Shown here: positions 25,364 to 36,762 of the stretch, one piece after another
How the letters are laid out: each line of letters begins with the position of its first letter
How positions within the stretch are numbered: the first letter of the stretch is position 1
Source: Pararhizobium sp. IMCC21322
GTDB taxonomy: Bacteria; Pseudomonadota; Alphaproteobacteria; Rhizobiales; GCA-2746425
Direction: 5' to 3'
Length of the DNA: 64,000 nucleotides
NCBI RefSeq assembly: GCF_030758295.1
Contig: NZ_CP132335.1
Location: forward strand, 2,270,412-2,334,411
Position numbers and translations under genes: made by a program
Notes under the pieces: generated by a model
The model's input: only the letters and a program-made list of their open reading frames with translations
What the model was told of the DNA's origin: nothing
The model's database searches: none

Positions 25364-26329
25364 ATGGCGGTTTACACAGATGTCAGCGATGAGGCGCTGC
25401 AGCAATTCCTGATGCTTTACGATATCGGTGCGCTGACATCGTGCAAGGGCATTGCTGAGGGGGTGGAAAATTCCAATTTTCTTTTGGGCACTGATCGGGG
25501 ACAGTTCATTCTCACCCTGTATGAAAAACGGGTGGATGTTGAGGATCTGCCATTCTTCCTGGGGCTGATGGACCATCTTGCTGCCAAGGGTCTTGATTGC
25601 CCTGTGCCCATTCACGACAAATCCGGCGACACGCTCAATACGCTTGAGGGACGTCCGGCCGCAATCATCTCTTTCCTTGATGGCATGTGGGTCAAACGAC
25701 CAAACGTTGAACATTGCACCATGGTGGGGCAGGCGCTTGCCGAGCTTCACAAGGACGGCCAGGATTTTGGGATTGCCCGGGCAAACAGCTTGAATCAGGC
25801 AAGCTGGCGACCCTTGTTCGAACAATCCCGTGACCGCGCCAATGAAGTCCTGCGCGGGCTGGCCCAGACCATTGATGCCGAGCTGGAGTATCTCGATCTG
25901 AATTGGCCCCATGACCTGCCGAGCGGCGTAATTCATGCGGATATGTTTCCCGACAATGTGTTCTTCCTGAATGACAAATTCTCGGGAATGATTGATTTTT
26001 ATTTCGCCTGCAACGAGATGCTGGCTTACGATCTGGCGATCTGCCTCAACGCCTGGTGTTTTGAGCGTGACAACGCGTTTAACGTGACAAAAGCACGCGC
26101 ATTAATCGAGGGCTACCGTTCCGTTCGCGCACTAACACTGGACGAGTTGCATGCGCTGCCAATACTGGCGCGCGGCGCATCCATGCGTTTCCTGCTGACA
26201 CGTCTTCACGATTGGCTGCGCGTGCCGCCAGGCGCTCTTGTGGTGCCTAAAAATCCCTTGGAATATCTTAAGAAACTGCGCTTCCACATGGATGTAGACA
26301 GTATTTCTGCCTACGGAGTTGACCCATGA
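25364..26329 (+). CDS. thrB: Homoserine kinase (aminoglycoside phosphotransferase-like type)
   Basis: This 321-residue kinase phosphorylates homoserine for threonine synthesis (EC 2.7.1.39). It is the APH-fold type used by alphaproteobacteria and pseudomonads, not the GHMP-kinase type. The opening [16 protein letters not shown] and the [13 protein letters not shown] nucleotide loop are typical. The catalytic [11 protein letters not shown] is near residue 190, followed by the metal-binding aspartate in [11 protein letters not shown]. It begins 4 bases after ispH, and its stop overlaps the rnhA start (ATGA). Confidence 0.94.
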   Translation: MAVYTDVSDEALQQFLMLYDIGALTSCKGIAEGVENSNFLLGTDRGQFILTLYEKRVDVEDLPFFLGLMDHLAAKGLDCPVPIHDKSGDTLNTLEGRPAAIISFLDGMWVKRPNVEHCTMVGQALAELHKDGQDFGIARANSLNQASWRPLFEQSRDRANEVLRGLAQTIDAELEYLDLNWPHDLPSGVIHADMFPDNVFFLNDKFSGMIDFYFACNEMLAYDLAICLNAWCFERDNAFNVTKARALIEGYRSVRALTLDELHALPILARGASMRFLLTRLHDWLRVPPGALVVPKNPLEYLKKLRFHMDVDSISAYGVDP

Positions 26330-26769
26330 GTGACAAGAAAGTTGTGATCTACACGGATGGAGCCTGTTCAGGGAATCCGGGACCGGGTGGCTGGGGTGCA
26401 ATTCTCACTTATGGCGATACAAGCAAAGAGCTTTATGGCGGTGAGCCGGACACGACCAATAACCGCATGGAGCTGACAGCTGCGATTGAAGCGCTGAATG
26501 CGTTGAAAAAACCAGCCCAGGCAGAGCTTTGGACCGACAGCCAATATGTCAAAGGCGGCATAACGAGTTGGATTCATGGCTGGAAGAAAAACGGCTGGAA
26601 AACCTCCGCTAGAAAGCCGGTAAAAAACGTCGAGCTGTGGCAAGCGCTGGATGAAGCCCTGAAGCGCCATGATGTCAGCTGGCACTGGGTCAAGGGCCAT
26701 GCGGGCCACGACATGAACGAACGGGCCGATGAGTTGGCCCGCACAGGCATGGCACCGTTTAAGGATTGA
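26326..26769 (+). CDS. rnhA: Ribonuclease HI
   Basis: This 147-residue enzyme degrades the RNA strand of RNA-DNA hybrids. All four catalytic acids are seen: the aspartate in [16 protein letters not shown], the glutamate in [12 protein letters not shown], the aspartate in [11 protein letters not shown] and the aspartate in NERADELA. The basic protrusion [12 protein letters not shown] is present. It is the last gene of the ispH-thrB-rnhA operon and converges on oligopeptidase B with a 91-base gap in which no clear terminator was seen. Confidence 0.96.
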   Translation: MSDKKVVIYTDGACSGNPGPGGWGAILTYGDTSKELYGGEPDTTNNRMELTAAIEALNALKKPAQAELWTDSQYVKGGITSWIHGWKKNGWKTSARKPVKNVELWQALDEALKRHDVSWHWVKGHAGHDMNERADELARTGMAPFKD

Positions 26770-26860
26770 GATCAGACTCTGACGCTGCGTGTTCCTAGCT
26801 TGCAAAAAGGCCTATTGGACAGCGCTAAGTGTAACCATGGTCGCTAATTGGGAAAAACCG

Positions 26861-28945
26861 TTAATCCTGCGTCCAACCCGCTATTTTCAATGCAAACGCG
26901 GTCGTAAACGCGGTCTCTTTCAACCGATCAAACCGCCCGGATGCGCCGCCATGGCCGGCATCCATATTGGTTTTCAGCATCAGCAGATTGTCGTCGGTCT
27001 TCAACTCACGAAGACGAGCCACCCATTTGGCCGGCTCCCAATAGGTCACACGCGGATCGGTCAGACCGCCCAGCGCAACGATGGCCGGGTAGTCTTTCGC
27101 CGTGACATTGTCATAAGGGCTATAGTCTTGAATGGTTTTGAAATCGTCTTTGCTTGTCAGCGGATTACCCCATTCCGGCCATTCTGGCGGTGTTAAGGGC
27201 AGCGTGTCGTCCAGCATGGTGTTGAGAACATCGACAAAGGGAACCTCGGCAATAATACCAGCAAACAGATCCGGTGCCATATTCGCAACGGCACCCATCA
27301 GCATACCGCCTGCAGAACCGCCATGTGCAATAATGAGTCCTTCAGAGGTGAAGTTTTCCAAAGCCAGGAAACGCCCTGCAGCAATGAAGTCTTTGAACGT
27401 ATTGACTTTTTTATCGCGTCGTCCGTCACGGTACCAGCGATCACCCTTGTCTTTACCACCGCGAATATGGGCAATTGCATAAATAAACCCACGATCTACC
27501 AGTGACAGGCGCGTCACTGAAAAGCCTGCAGGCATGCTGATGCCATAGGACCCATAGCCATAGAGCAGGCAGGGCGCAGTGCCATCCAGCTTTGTATCCT
27601 TGTGGTAAAGGATGGAAATCGGCACGCGTTCACCATCTGCTGCCAATGCAAAGATACGCCGCGTGCGATAGTCCTCAATTGTATGGCCGGACGGCACTTC
27701 CTGCGTTTTGCGCAGTGTCCGCAACCGATCGACCATCTGATAGTCGAACACTTGGGCAGGCGTGGTCATGGAACTGTAAGAGAACCGAACAGTATCAGTG
27801 TCGAACTCAAGCCCGTCAGACACGCCAAGTGCGTAGGCTTCTTCATCAAACGCAACGGAATGTTCGTCTCCGGATGCAAGGTCTCGCACAATGATCCGTG
27901 GCAGGCCGTCAAACCGCTCCAGCCGCACCATGTGATGCGTGTAAAGTGTCAGCGACAGGATCAGCGTTCCGGCCCTGTGCCGTACCAGATCGCTCCAGTT
28001 TTCCGGCGCAGGGCTGGAAATTGCTGTTGTCACGATCTTGAAGTCTTCTGCGCCATCGCGGTTGGTCAGAATGTAAAACTGCTCTTCATGATGCTCAACG
28101 GAATACTCAACGCCGGTTTGCCGCGCAGCAATCAACTGCGGAGCAGCCTTGGGGGCGTTTGCACGAACAACGCGCACTTCAGACGTTTCATGATCATGAC
28201 TGTCGAGCAGAATATATTCGCCTGAAAGGGTTTTGCCGACGCCCAGAAAGAACCCGGCGTCCGGCTCTTCATAAACAAGGTGGTCCTCGGACTGATCGGT
28301 CCCAAGCTTGTGATAAAAGACTTTGCAGGGACGGTGATTATCATCAAGGACAGTGTAGAAAACACCGCTGCTGTCCGCATCCCAAATGGCAGCTCCGGTG
28401 GTTTCCTCAATCTGGTCCGCCAGTTCATTCCCGTTGGAAAGATCACGGATGTTCAGGCGGTACTTTTCTGATCCTTTTCGGTCAGCTGTCCAGGCCAGCT
28501 TGCTGTGGTCAGGTGAATGGCTGGCACCACCAAGCTTGAAATAGGCAAGGCCTTCCGCTTCCACATTGGCATCAATCAGCACGCTTTCTGCGCCGCCATC
28601 ACGCGGGGTACGCACCAGCAGCGGATGCTGAGCGCCGGTCAACTCCTTGGTCAGATAGGCATAGGCACCATCGGGCGAGGGGACGGAACTGTCATCTTCC
28701 TTGATACGGCCACGCATCTCTTCAAACAATTTTTCCTGCAACGCTTCTGTGTCTGCCATGGAAGCGCTGGTATAGGCATTTTCTGCTTCCAGATGCGTTC
28801 TTATATCCGGCGCGAGACCGGAGGGGTCACGCATAACGTCTTGCCAATTATCCGCCCGGAGCCATGCATAGGCATCTTCAACCGAGATGCCGTGATGTGT
28901 GTAGGACGTAGGACGTTTTTCGGCAAAGGGTGGTGTTGACGACAT
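26861..28945 (-). CDS. ptrB: Oligopeptidase B (S9 family prolyl-oligopeptidase-like)
   Basis: This 694-residue cytoplasmic serine peptidase cuts short peptides after basic residues. The N terminus shows PTSYTHHGISVEDAYAWLR, which starts the seven-bladed propeller. The C-terminal alpha/beta-hydrolase domain has the nucleophile in AHGGSAGGMLMGAV near residue 540, a lid region with RGGKDKGDRWYRDGR, and the histidine in MDAGHGGASGRF near the end. The length and the aspartate/glutamate-rich S1 region fit oligopeptidase B rather than prolyl oligopeptidase. There is no signal peptide. It is probably transcribed alone, with msrB upstream on the same strand. Confidence 0.93.
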   Translation of the reverse strand: MSSTPPFAEKRPTSYTHHGISVEDAYAWLRADNWQDVMRDPSGLAPDIRTHLEAENAYTSASMADTEALQEKLFEEMRGRIKEDDSSVPSPDGAYAYLTKELTGAQHPLLVRTPRDGGAESVLIDANVEAEGLAYFKLGGASHSPDHSKLAWTADRKGSEKYRLNIRDLSNGNELADQIEETTGAAIWDADSSGVFYTVLDDNHRPCKVFYHKLGTDQSEDHLVYEEPDAGFFLGVGKTLSGEYILLDSHDHETSEVRVVRANAPKAAPQLIAARQTGVEYSVEHHEEQFYILTNRDGAEDFKIVTTAISSPAPENWSDLVRHRAGTLILSLTLYTHHMVRLERFDGLPRIIVRDLASGDEHSVAFDEEAYALGVSDGLEFDTDTVRFSYSSMTTPAQVFDYQMVDRLRTLRKTQEVPSGHTIEDYRTRRIFALAADGERVPISILYHKDTKLDGTAPCLLYGYGSYGISMPAGFSVTRLSLVDRGFIYAIAHIRGGKDKGDRWYRDGRRDKKVNTFKDFIAAGRFLALENFTSEGLIIAHGGSAGGMLMGAVANMAPDLFAGIIAEVPFVDVLNTMLDDTLPLTPPEWPEWGNPLTSKDDFKTIQDYSPYDNVTAKDYPAIVALGGLTDPRVTYWEPAKWVARLRELKTDDNLLMLKTNMDAGHGGASGRFDRLKETAFTTAFALKIAGWTQD

Positions 28946-29024
28946 GGCGCTCTCTTTCGGACAGGCTACCCGTAGGTCTGGGGAATGGAGTGAGGTGGGT
29001 TCAAACAGGTTATGCCTGTTTGGT

Positions 29025-29444
29025 TCAATGGTTTTCGTCAGCTTTGAAACTCAGAGCCTGACCGTTCATGCAATAACGCAAACCTGTCGGCTGAGGCCCA
29101 TCGGGAAACACATGGCCCAGATGCGAGTCGCAGGTGGCACATCTCGTTTCCGTACGTGTGTTAAAAAGCTTCCGATCCTTAAATTCGTTGACCGATTCCT
29201 CATCAACCGGCGCGTAAAAGCTGGGCCAGCCGGTGCCTGAATCATATTTGGTTTCCGAGCGGAACAAGGGTGTGTCGCAGCAGACGCATTTGTATAGGCC
29301 ATCTGCCTTCTGGTCCCAATCCGGTCCAGTAAATGCACGCTCTGTGCCATGGCGCCGTGTGACGTGATATTGCTCGGGCGTAAGCTGCTCACGCCATTCT
29401 TCATCTGTCTTTGTGATGGTCGGTGTGCGGTTTTGTTTTGTCAT
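29025..29444 (-). CDS. msrB: Peptide methionine-R-sulfoxide reductase
   Basis: This 139-residue repair enzyme reduces the R form of methionine sulfoxide in proteins. Two zinc-binding CxxC pairs are present, in [10 protein letters not shown] and [15 protein letters not shown], together with [10 protein letters not shown] and the catalytic cysteine in [11 protein letters not shown] near the C terminus. The frame runs 35 codons further upstream without conservation, so the ATG at 29444 ([14 protein letters not shown]) is chosen. It has no signal peptide. Confidence 0.94.
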   Translation of the reverse strand: MTKQNRTPTITKTDEEWREQLTPEQYHVTRRHGTERAFTGPDWDQKADGLYKCVCCDTPLFRSETKYDSGTGWPSFYAPVDEESVNEFKDRKLFNTRTETRCATCDSHLGHVFPDGPQPTGLRYCMNGQALSFKADENH

Positions 29445-29574
29445 CGGAAACTGCTTTCTAACGGTATTGTGATTGGTCAAATAGGACCTGCACCTGATTG
29501 CGGCAAGTGTATCTGCAAAGGGGCACTGTCCTTCGACGTGATCACTCAATTCAAACTGACCTGGTGAAACAGCC

Positions 29575-30510
29575 CTATTGAAGCTGAGGAGATCGCTTGC
29601 GCTCGCTTTCCCGCCAAGTCACATAGTCAACTTGCTGCGCATCACTTTGCTTTGGTGCGATGCGCATCAGATAGCGTTTCATTTTATGATCCTTCAGCGA
29701 GGCGTGTCTGATGTTGCGCCAGAAACTGTCAACGGAAACGAGCGAGGAATCATGCTTATTGAGCTGGATGAATGACGTCCCTCCCAGAAGGATGACTTCT
29801 TCGCCGAGATGTTCATAGGGACCGTGCAGGGGATCCCGCAACAGCCTGGGCGGCAGGAGCGGAACAACATCATCACTGTCGACAACGCGTAGCAGCGGTA
29901 TATCCTTGAACCGCTTGGCACCAAGAGCAGTCGTAAATTTGGGTTGACCGAAGTTGATGGCCCGATCGACGGTGTAGCCGTCATCCTGCAGATACAATAT
30001 CAAGATGGCGGCGACTGCGGCCCCCAGAGAATGGCCTGTGAGTCTGGTCTTGTAGTCCTTGTGCAAATACGGTTTCACATCGTCATAGACCCGCAATGCA
30101 AGCCTTTGAAAACCGGTGTGAACCGGAATGCCCAAACTCACGCTTTCTTCAATGACGGTCTCTGCATCAAGAAGCACATCTATAAAATTGGCTGTTCCAC
30201 GTATGCTGATTGTCTGGGTTTTTTCCTCAGCTGACATCTCCAGAAAGTATTGGACTTTCGTGTTCTCAGGCACAGCAACCCTGATTGTTTGTGGAAAGCG
30301 TTGTCTGATGATTTCGGGAGAGGCATACGCGGCTTCAGAACGTTCCGCGTAGCTCATGACCTCAACAAAGTCAGTCTGAATTCCTGCAGGCTGGTTTGTC
30401 AGCTGTTTTGCGAAATTCAGGCTTGATGCCGCACAGGCACCCAGCAAGAGCAGAAGCAGCAATGCAGCAGCCACCCTGCAGCATTGTGCCAGCAGATAGT
30501 TCAACCGCAT
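29575..30510 (-). CDS. Class 3 lipase-like lipoprotein
   Basis: This protein of about 311 residues is an alpha/beta hydrolase of the fungal-type lipase 3 family. The nucleophile serine is in [14 protein letters not shown], the acid is probably in [13 protein letters not shown] and the histidine in [10 protein letters not shown]. The N terminus ([11 protein letters not shown]...[14 protein letters not shown]) is a lipoprotein signal with lipobox LGAC, so it should be anchored in the envelope. The ATG at 30510 has a GGAG site about 9 bases upstream; an open extension to 30705 has no such site and would spoil the signal. The substrate is unknown: phospholipid or acylglycerol are family options. 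Confidence 0.8.
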   Translation of the reverse strand: MRLNYLLAQCCRVAAALLLLLLLGACAASSLNFAKQLTNQPAGIQTDFVEVMSYAERSEAAYASPEIIRQRFPQTIRVAVPENTKVQYFLEMSAEEKTQTISIRGTANFIDVLLDAETVIEESVSLGIPVHTGFQRLALRVYDDVKPYLHKDYKTRLTGHSLGAAVAAILILYLQDDGYTVDRAINFGQPKFTTALGAKRFKDIPLLRVVDSDDVVPLLPPRLLRDPLHGPYEHLGEEVILLGGTSFIQLNKHDSSLVSVDSFWRNIRHASLKDHKMKRYLMRIAPKQSDAQQVDYVTWRESERKRSPQLQ

Positions 30511-31036
30511 TGATTTACTCCATACTGACCTTGCCGAAAAAGCATAGCGCATCTTGTCAAAAGGAACAAAGTGAATGCCATTGATGACATGTGGCACCCA
30601 ATCAGCTTTTGGTTTGAAAAACGAAAGAGGAAGAGGCACGGCAGGACTGATGCTCAAGACGGCCAGTTGAAAAACCCCCGTCAAAAATCGAATCGCCGTC
30701 AGCAACCAACCAGGGGTTGGTGATGAGGGCCTGTACAGCTCTTGGAGCAGCAGGGAAACGCATTTGGCGGACAGACTTTGAGCTTAATTAAAAGGAAATT
30801 GAATCAGATCATGAGCAAATTTCGCTATCCTGTTGTAGAAATGAACCAAATCCATGTAATTTGAATGAAAACTGCAGCGAATTTCATTGTCTTTGGCTCG
30901 ATGATTACCCATTTACATTGCAGTAGAATGGCGACTTTCCTTAATTCCTGCCAGAAGGTTTGCACCCCGGGCGCTTTTGTTGCAAATGGATAAGAGCGCT
31001 TTATATGTCGTGCAAAGAAATCAAGGGTAGGGATTC
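30511..31036. other. Divergent intergenic region between lipase lipoprotein and mrp operon
   Basis: About 525 bases with no convincing gene. It should hold the promoters of the lipase-like gene (-) and the antiporter operon (+). The right half is AT-rich around 30780-30900. I found no strong dyad, riboswitch-like fold or conserved peptide. Confidence 0.5.
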
Positions 31037-33442
31037 GTGAACGCAGCAATTGATGGCACCTTCATTGCCATTCTGGCACCCTTCATCGCCGCGGCGTTTG
31101 CGCCGTTTGTGGTTCGGATGCTCGGCCATAATGGATCCTGGCTTCTGGCTTTGGTGCCAGCAGGTATCTTTGTCCATTTCCTTGGATTTATCGATCAGAC
31201 TGCCGGTGGCGCTGGCATTGCCAGCGTGTGGGACTGGTGGCCCGGAATGGGGTGGCCGCTTTCCTATCTGATCGACGGTCTCAGCCTGATGTTTGCTTTG
31301 CTGATCAGCGGCATTGGCACATTCATAGTTCTTTACTCTGGCGGCTACATGAAGGGCCATCCCCAACTCGGGCGTTTCCTGTCGTTCATCTTCCTGTTCA
31401 TGGGGTCCATGCAGGGCCTGATCATTTCTGATAATTTGATTACGGTCTTCATTTTCTGGGAATTGACATCGATCACATCATTCCTGCTGATCGGTTTCAA
31501 CCACACCAAGGAAAAGTCCCGCCGCGCGGCCCTTCAGGCCCTTGTCGTTACAGGCGGCGGCGGTTTGTCATTGCTGGCTGGCGTCATACTGGTGCAATTG
31601 GTGGCCGGGACATCTGATCTGTCTACGCTTCTGACCCAACCCGGCCTGTTGCAAACCAGCCCTTATTATCTGCCGATTTTGCTTTTGTTTCTGGGTGGCG
31701 CCTTTACCAAATCCGCTCAGTTCCCGCTGCATTTCTGGTTGCCGAATGCCATGGAGGCACCGACGCCTGTTTCCGCGTATCTACACTCGGCGACCATGGT
31801 CAAAGCCGGGGTCTATCTGTTGATGCGGGTTCAGCCAATCATGGGCGACACGCTGATCTGGTCGATCATTCTGCCCATCTTTGGTGGAGCAACGCTGATC
31901 GTTGGCACGCTTTTGGCTGTGCGCCAGACAGATTTGAAGCTGATGCTCGCCTATACGACAGTGGCCTCATTGGGCCTTCTGGTCATGCTGGTCGGTACCA
32001 GCAATACGATAGCCATACAGGGTGCGGTTATCTATTTGCTGGCGCATTCGCTGTTCAAAGGCGCGCTGTTTATGGTAGCCGGACTGGTGGACCATGAAGC
32101 GGGCACGCGGGATGTCACCAAGCTTGGCGGTCTGGCCAAAGCAATGCCGATCACCTTTGGTGCCGGGGCTCTGGCGGCGCTGTCGATGGCTGGTCTTCCT
32201 CCCTTCATTGGGTTTGTGGCCAAGGAAGAACTTTATCTTGGCATCTGGGGCACTGAACTGCCATTCATGGCCCTGACAATTACAGCTGTCATAGGCAATG
32301 CGTTGATGCTGGTGATCGGGTTTGCAGTCGCCTTCAAACCATTTCTGGGTGCCAAGGTGGAAACGCCGAAAGCTGCCCATGAGGGGCCTGTGTTGATGCT
32401 GGCAGGTCCGGTGGTGCTGTCACTGTGTGGCCTGGCGTCTGCCCTGTTCCTGCAGTGGACCAGCGTTTATCTTCTTGGGCCAATGGCGTCCAGTGTGGCT
32501 GGAACAGTATTGGAACCGGAATTTCATCTGTTCCCGTCCGCCATCAAGGCAAATCTGATCCTGTCCCTCATTACGGTTGCCATTGGTCTGATCCTGTTCT
32601 TCCGCCTGGCTTCGCTGCGTGCGGCGATGGACCGTGTGCTGCGGGCCATTGGATGGGGACCAGACCTTGGGTTCGATCAGTTTATGAGCGGCCTGGTCTT
32701 GATGTCGCACCGCGTGACCCGACTGATCCAGCCAGGTCAGATGAACCTTTATATGAAAGTCGCTTTTGCCGCGACTGCAGCGGCCGTTTTGCTGCCGCTC
32801 ATCTTGCTGGATGAATTGCCGGACTGGCCGGAAATGCCCCAGATGCGATTTTACGAATGGGGGGTGATGGCCATCGCTGTCATTGGTCTGGCAGCTGTTC
32901 TGAATGCCAAAAATCGTCTCTCAGCCATAGCGGCCTTGGGCATACAGGGCTTTGCGGTGGCGCTGCTTTTCATGCTGTTCGGCGCGCCCGACTTGTCATT
33001 TACCCAATTTATGGTCGAGACATTGTCAGTTGTCATTCTCGCTCTGGTGATGACGCGGCTCAGCCTTTATCAGACAGATCATCGCTCCGTGGGCAGGACC
33101 ATCGTGGATGGTTCGCTGGCCGTTGCAGTCGGGGGCGGGTTCTTTCTCTTGCTCCTGTCGGTTACGCAGCAGCCATTTAACTCCGAACTTTCCGACTTCT
33201 TCCGGGAGCACAGCGTGGCAATTGCCCATGGGCGCAACATCGTCAACGTTATCCTCGTGGACTTCCGCGGTGTTGATACGTTGGGAGAAATTGCTGTTGT
33301 GGCCATCGCCGGCCTTGCCATACTGGCGCTGATACGGCTACGCCCCAAAAGGAAACTGGATGCGTTGGCGATCGCTGACAAAAGCGATGCCGGTGTTAAC
33401 TCCAATGTCAAAATCGCACAGGTTCAGGAGACCACATCATGA
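31037..33442 (+). CDS. mnhA: Mrp/Mnh/Pha cation-proton antiporter subunit A
   Basis: This 801-residue membrane protein is the largest subunit of the multisubunit antiporter that exchanges cytoplasmic Na+ or K+ for protons and supports pH and salt tolerance. It is homologous to complex I subunit NuoL. It has about 20 helices and NuoL-like segments such as [34 protein letters not shown] and [16 protein letters not shown]. The last 200 residues carry the MrpA-specific extension related to MrpB and NuoJ ([20 protein letters not shown]). The start is GTG at 31037 with AAGGGTAGGG upstream. Its stop overlaps subunit B (ATGA). The length matches classical MrpA, so it is not an A-B fusion. Confidence 0.94.
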   Translation: MNAAIDGTFIAILAPFIAAAFAPFVVRMLGHNGSWLLALVPAGIFVHFLGFIDQTAGGAGIASVWDWWPGMGWPLSYLIDGLSLMFALLISGIGTFIVLYSGGYMKGHPQLGRFLSFIFLFMGSMQGLIISDNLITVFIFWELTSITSFLLIGFNHTKEKSRRAALQALVVTGGGGLSLLAGVILVQLVAGTSDLSTLLTQPGLLQTSPYYLPILLLFLGGAFTKSAQFPLHFWLPNAMEAPTPVSAYLHSATMVKAGVYLLMRVQPIMGDTLIWSIILPIFGGATLIVGTLLAVRQTDLKLMLAYTTVASLGLLVMLVGTSNTIAIQGAVIYLLAHSLFKGALFMVAGLVDHEAGTRDVTKLGGLAKAMPITFGAGALAALSMAGLPPFIGFVAKEELYLGIWGTELPFMALTITAVIGNALMLVIGFAVAFKPFLGAKVETPKAAHEGPVLMLAGPVVLSLCGLASALFLQWTSVYLLGPMASSVAGTVLEPEFHLFPSAIKANLILSLITVAIGLILFFRLASLRAAMDRVLRAIGWGPDLGFDQFMSGLVLMSHRVTRLIQPGQMNLYMKVAFAATAAAVLLPLILLDELPDWPEMPQMRFYEWGVMAIAVIGLAAVLNAKNRLSAIAALGIQGFAVALLFMLFGAPDLSFTQFMVETLSVVILALVMTRLSLYQTDHRSVGRTIVDGSLAVAVGGGFFLLLLSVTQQPFNSELSDFFREHSVAIAHGRNIVNVILVDFRGVDTLGEIAVVAIAGLAILALIRLRPKRKLDALAIADKSDAGVNSNVKIAQVQETTS

Positions 33443-33858
33443 GAACAGTGATCTTCAGAACCACGGCCCCTTATCTGACAAGCCTGATGGTGTTGTTTTC
33501 AATTTTCGTGTTGTTGCGCGGCCATAATGAACCGGGTGGCGGATTCATCGGCGGGCTGATCGCAGCGTCCGCTTTTGCAATCTATGGTGTTGCCTGCGGT
33601 GTTCCACCAGTCCGCCGTGCATTGGTGTTTCATCCAATGTCGATTGCCGGAACCGGCCTCTTCATTGGAGCTTCGGCAGGCGTCATATCGCTGTTTGCAG
33701 GGGTTCCGTTTTTTACCGGTCTTTGGATATACCCGTCAATTTTCGGCGTCGAGATTGCGCTGTCGACACCACTGGTTTTTGACATCGGTGTCTATCTGGT
33801 GGTGTTGGGAACGATCGCGTCCATAGCGCTTGGACTGGAAGAGCGGGAGAAACTGTAA
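33439..33858 (+). CDS. mnhB: Antiporter subunit B
   Basis: This 139-residue membrane protein with four helices carries the MnhB signature [21 protein letters not shown] near residues 28-48. It packs against the C-terminal part of subunit A in the Mrp complex. It overlaps mnhA by 4 bases, and its TAA shares one base with the mnhC ATG. Confidence 0.95.
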   Translation: MRTVIFRTTAPYLTSLMVLFSIFVLLRGHNEPGGGFIGGLIAASAFAIYGVACGVPPVRRALVFHPMSIAGTGLFIGASAGVISLFAGVPFFTGLWIYPSIFGVEIALSTPLVFDIGVYLVVLGTIASIALGLEEREKL

Positions 33859-34235
33859 TGGAAGTCGCACTTTCAGCCTTAATTGGCATCTTTTTCATGA
33901 CGGCTGTCTATCTGATGCTGTCACCTCACATCATCCGCATATTGCTGGGTGTTGTTGTGCTTGGAAACGCCGTCAATCTTCTGATCTTCACCAATGGGCG
34001 CCTCACAAGGGAAGTGCCGCCCATTGTGCCTGATGACGTGATTATTGCAGCGCCAACCATTGCCAACCCTTTGCCTCAGGCACTGGTGCTGACAGCCATC
34101 GTTATCTCATTTTCCTTCTTTGCCTTTTTGCTGACACTGGCTTATCGCGCCTATCAGGAACTGGGCACGGATGACACTGACACTATGCGCATTGCGGAGC
34201 CGGCTGACGAAGCCGCTCCGCCAACTGGTTACTAG
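33858..34235 (+). CDS. mnhC: Antiporter subunit C (NuoK-like)
   Basis: This 125-residue protein with three helices is related to complex I subunit NuoK. Typical segments are GVVVLGNAVNLLIF and the conserved DPLPQALVLTAIVI-like stretch, here NPLPQALVLTAIVISF. It has a short polar C-terminal tail. It starts on the last base of the mnhB stop, and mnhD begins 15 bases downstream. Confidence 0.95.
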   Translation: MEVALSALIGIFFMTAVYLMLSPHIIRILLGVVVLGNAVNLLIFTNGRLTREVPPIVPDDVIIAAPTIANPLPQALVLTAIVISFSFFAFLLTLAYRAYQELGTDDTDTMRIAEPADEAAPPTGY

Positions 34236-34250
34236 GGCTGAGAACGGATT

Positions 34251-35930
34251 ATGGCAGTAAAAGCAACAGTACCTGTTGATATTACGGGGGCCATGGTCAC
34301 CCAGGCACCAGCCCTTGCTGACTGGCTTGTGGTTGCGCCGATTATAATCTGCCTGCTTGGCGGTTCATTTTTGCTGGCTCAACGCAAGAATACGGCAATT
34401 CAGGGCCAAACAGCTGTCGCCATTTTGGCCTTACTGGTTGTCGCCTCTGTTGGCCTGTTTTTCCATGTGCTCAATAGCGGCCCGATTGTGATGACAATGG
34501 GCCGTTGGTTGCCGCCCTTTGGAATTTCATTTGCGGTTGATATTCTGGGCGCCTTGCTGGTTCTGGTCGGAGCCTTGGTGGCGTTTTTCTGCTGTCTGTA
34601 TGCCTTGACAGAAATCGACACGGAGCATCGGCGATACGGATTTTTTCCGTTTCTGGTGTTGTTGATGGCAGGTGTCAGCGGCGCATTCCTGACCGGAGAT
34701 ATTTTCAACCTCTATGTCTGGTTCGAAGTTCTGCTGATCGCATCTTTCGGGCTGTTGATCCTGGGGAATGAAAAAGCGCAACTGGATGGCGCGGTTAAAT
34801 ACGCATTCTTGAACCTCATCGCCACAACACTGTTTCTGATTGCAACCGGATATCTCTACGGGCTGGTCGGTACATTGAATATGGCCGATATTGCGGTGCG
34901 CGTGGCTGAACTTCCCGATGGCGCGCCGATTAACACAATTGCTGCGCTATACCTGTTGGCCTTCGCCATGAAAGCCGCAGCGTTTCCGGTGTTCAGTTGG
35001 CTCCCTGCGTCCTATCACACGCCGCGCATTGTCGTGTCAGCGGTATTTGCTGGCTTGCTGACAAAGGTAGGCGTGTATGCGCTGTTGCGCACGCTGGTCA
35101 TGTTGATGCCGGCATCTTTGGCGGTTTTCGCCGACATTCTGGCATGGATCGCAGGTGCTACCATGTTGTTCGGCGTGCTGGGCGCTCTGGCGCAGAGCGA
35201 CATTCGACGGACCATGGGTTATCTGGTCGTGTCTGGTATTGGCTCCATGCTGGCCGGTGTAGCACTGATGTCTGATCTCGGGCTGATGGGCGCTATCATG
35301 TATGCGGTTCATTCGATGATTGTCATGACGGCTCTCTACATGACTTGTGGATTGATGATCCACCGGACCGGCTCTCACGATTTGCGCGGTCTTGGCGGTT
35401 TGTATGGCAAGGACCCGTTTCTGTCCGCCATTTTTCTGATCCTTGCATTTGCGATTTCCGGACTGCCTCCTTTCTCCGGCTTCTGGCCCAAACTGACATT
35501 GGTTCAGGCGTCCCTTTCTGGGGGCAGTGGCTGGTTGGCGGCAGCCATTTTGGTCACGGGCTTTTTGACCACAATCGCGGTGGGCCGGATTTGGGTCATG
35601 AGTTTCTGGCGGGGAGGGCCGTCTGGAACGCCCGATGGCGAAAGCGTCACACAGGACGATATGCCCTTGAGCGACCCGGCTGACAGGCGCGACATGATGT
35701 TCCCGATCATCGGGTTGACTGTGCTTGTCATCGGGCTTGGCTTCCTGCCAAGACCATATCTGAATGTCGCAGCCGGTGGTGCCGGGGGGCTGTTATACAG
35801 CGAAAGCTATATCGGCTCTGTTCTGGGAGTAGAATCTGCTGATGCTGCAATAGGCCAGGAGCCTGGAACAGAGATAGAAACTCCGGAAGATAGTTCCGCA
35901 GAGGACAGCCAGTCAGGAGATGGGTCATGA
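34251..35930 (+). CDS. mnhD: Antiporter subunit D (NuoN/NuoM-like)
   Basis: This 559-residue membrane protein with about 14 helices is related to the proton-pumping subunits of complex I. Typical segments are FNLYVWFEVLLIASFGLL, with the conserved helix-5 glutamate, FAMKAAAFPVFSWLPASYHTP, with the conserved lysine, and LPPFSGFWPKLTL. The C-terminal 60 residues are acidic and probably cytoplasmic or periplasmic tail. The frame overlaps mnhE by 4 bases (ATGA). Confidence 0.95.
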   Translation: MAVKATVPVDITGAMVTQAPALADWLVVAPIIICLLGGSFLLAQRKNTAIQGQTAVAILALLVVASVGLFFHVLNSGPIVMTMGRWLPPFGISFAVDILGALLVLVGALVAFFCCLYALTEIDTEHRRYGFFPFLVLLMAGVSGAFLTGDIFNLYVWFEVLLIASFGLLILGNEKAQLDGAVKYAFLNLIATTLFLIATGYLYGLVGTLNMADIAVRVAELPDGAPINTIAALYLLAFAMKAAAFPVFSWLPASYHTPRIVVSAVFAGLLTKVGVYALLRTLVMLMPASLAVFADILAWIAGATMLFGVLGALAQSDIRRTMGYLVVSGIGSMLAGVALMSDLGLMGAIMYAVHSMIVMTALYMTCGLMIHRTGSHDLRGLGGLYGKDPFLSAIFLILAFAISGLPPFSGFWPKLTLVQASLSGGSGWLAAAILVTGFLTTIAVGRIWVMSFWRGGPSGTPDGESVTQDDMPLSDPADRRDMMFPIIGLTVLVIGLGFLPRPYLNVAAGGAGGLLYSESYIGSVLGVESADAAIGQEPGTEIETPEDSSAEDSQSGDGS

Positions 35931-36403
35931 ATTCGCTGTTTCTCATAAATATTTTGATGGCACTGGTCTGGGCGGCCATAACCGGCTCATTCAGCCTGCC
36001 CAATCTGCTGTTTGGTTTCGCGTTGTCAGCTCTGGCTCTGTCTCTGATCCGCGAACAGGTGGGTACAGTGGGCTATATGAGCCGCGTACGGCGGGTCGTA
36101 AGCCTGTTTTTGCTGTTCCTCTATGAATTGGTTCTGTCGTCCATTTCGGTAGCGAAGCTTGTCTTGTCACCAAGAATGAAACTCAACCCGGCCTTCGTGG
36201 CGTACCCGTTGCGCGTGGACAAGGATTTTGAAATTACCCTGCTGGCCAATCTGATTACGCTGACACCGGGCACATTGTCTGTGGACGTCTCGCCCGATCG
36301 GAGAATTCTTTATATACACGCGATAAATGTGACGGATGAAGAAGCCTTGAAGCGCGACATCGCTGAAGGCTTTGAGATGAAGATTATGGAGGCGTTTCGA
36401 TGA
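35927..36403 (+). CDS. mnhE: Antiporter subunit E
   Basis: This 158-residue subunit has two N-terminal helices and a soluble C-terminal domain. The MnhE pattern is visible in [20 protein letters not shown] and LYIHAINV. It overlaps mnhF by 4 bases. It is one of the three small subunits that complete the Mrp complex. Confidence 0.94.
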   Translation: MNSLFLINILMALVWAAITGSFSLPNLLFGFALSALALSLIREQVGTVGYMSRVRRVVSLFLLFLYELVLSSISVAKLVLSPRMKLNPAFVAYPLRVDKDFEITLLANLITLTPGTLSVDVSPDRRILYIHAINVTDEEALKRDIAEGFEMKIMEAFR

Positions 36404-36762
36404 GCGCAGCAGAAACCTTCCTCAACACAGCGGTCAACATATCCATGGCTATGATGGTGCTCGCCTTTTTGCTTATCATTGTGCGCATTGTTCGCGGGCC
36501 CACATTGCCAGACCGAATTCTGGCATTGGATATGCTCGTGGCAGTCGGCATTGGCTTCATTGCGGTGATTGGTGTCAAAACCGGGTTCTTCCTTTACATT
36601 GATGTCGCCATTGCCCTTGGTCTGATCGGCTTTCTTGCGACCGTTGCCTTCTCCAGATACGTCCTTAGCCGTGGCTCTACGACTGAAGAGGGTCCGGATC
36701 CGGAGGGAGACCACAACTTGATAGAGCAGGAAACTCGTCGTAGTGCAGGAGTGGACCAATGA
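36400..36762 (+). CDS. mnhF: Antiporter subunit F
   Basis: This 120-residue, three-helix subunit shows the MnhF signature [17 protein letters not shown] and a [12 protein letters not shown] end to the last helix, followed by a polar tail. It overlaps mnhE and mnhG by 4 bases each, as expected for subunits needed in equal amounts. Confidence 0.94.
   Translation: MSAAETFLNTAVNISMAMMVLAFLLIIVRIVRGPTLPDRILALDMLVAVGIGFIAVIGVKTGFFLYIDVAIALGLIGFLATVAFSRYVLSRGSTTEEGPDPEGDHNLIEQETRRSAGVDQ

Noticed and set aside
27602-28225. Open frame of 207 codons on the + strand opposite oligopeptidase B
   Set aside because: It is antisense to a well-conserved peptidase gene, with no motif and no plausible start context.
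31037-33442. Fused MrpA-MrpB subunit as in some Pha systems
   Set aside because: The length matches ordinary MrpA, and a complete separate subunit B gene follows.
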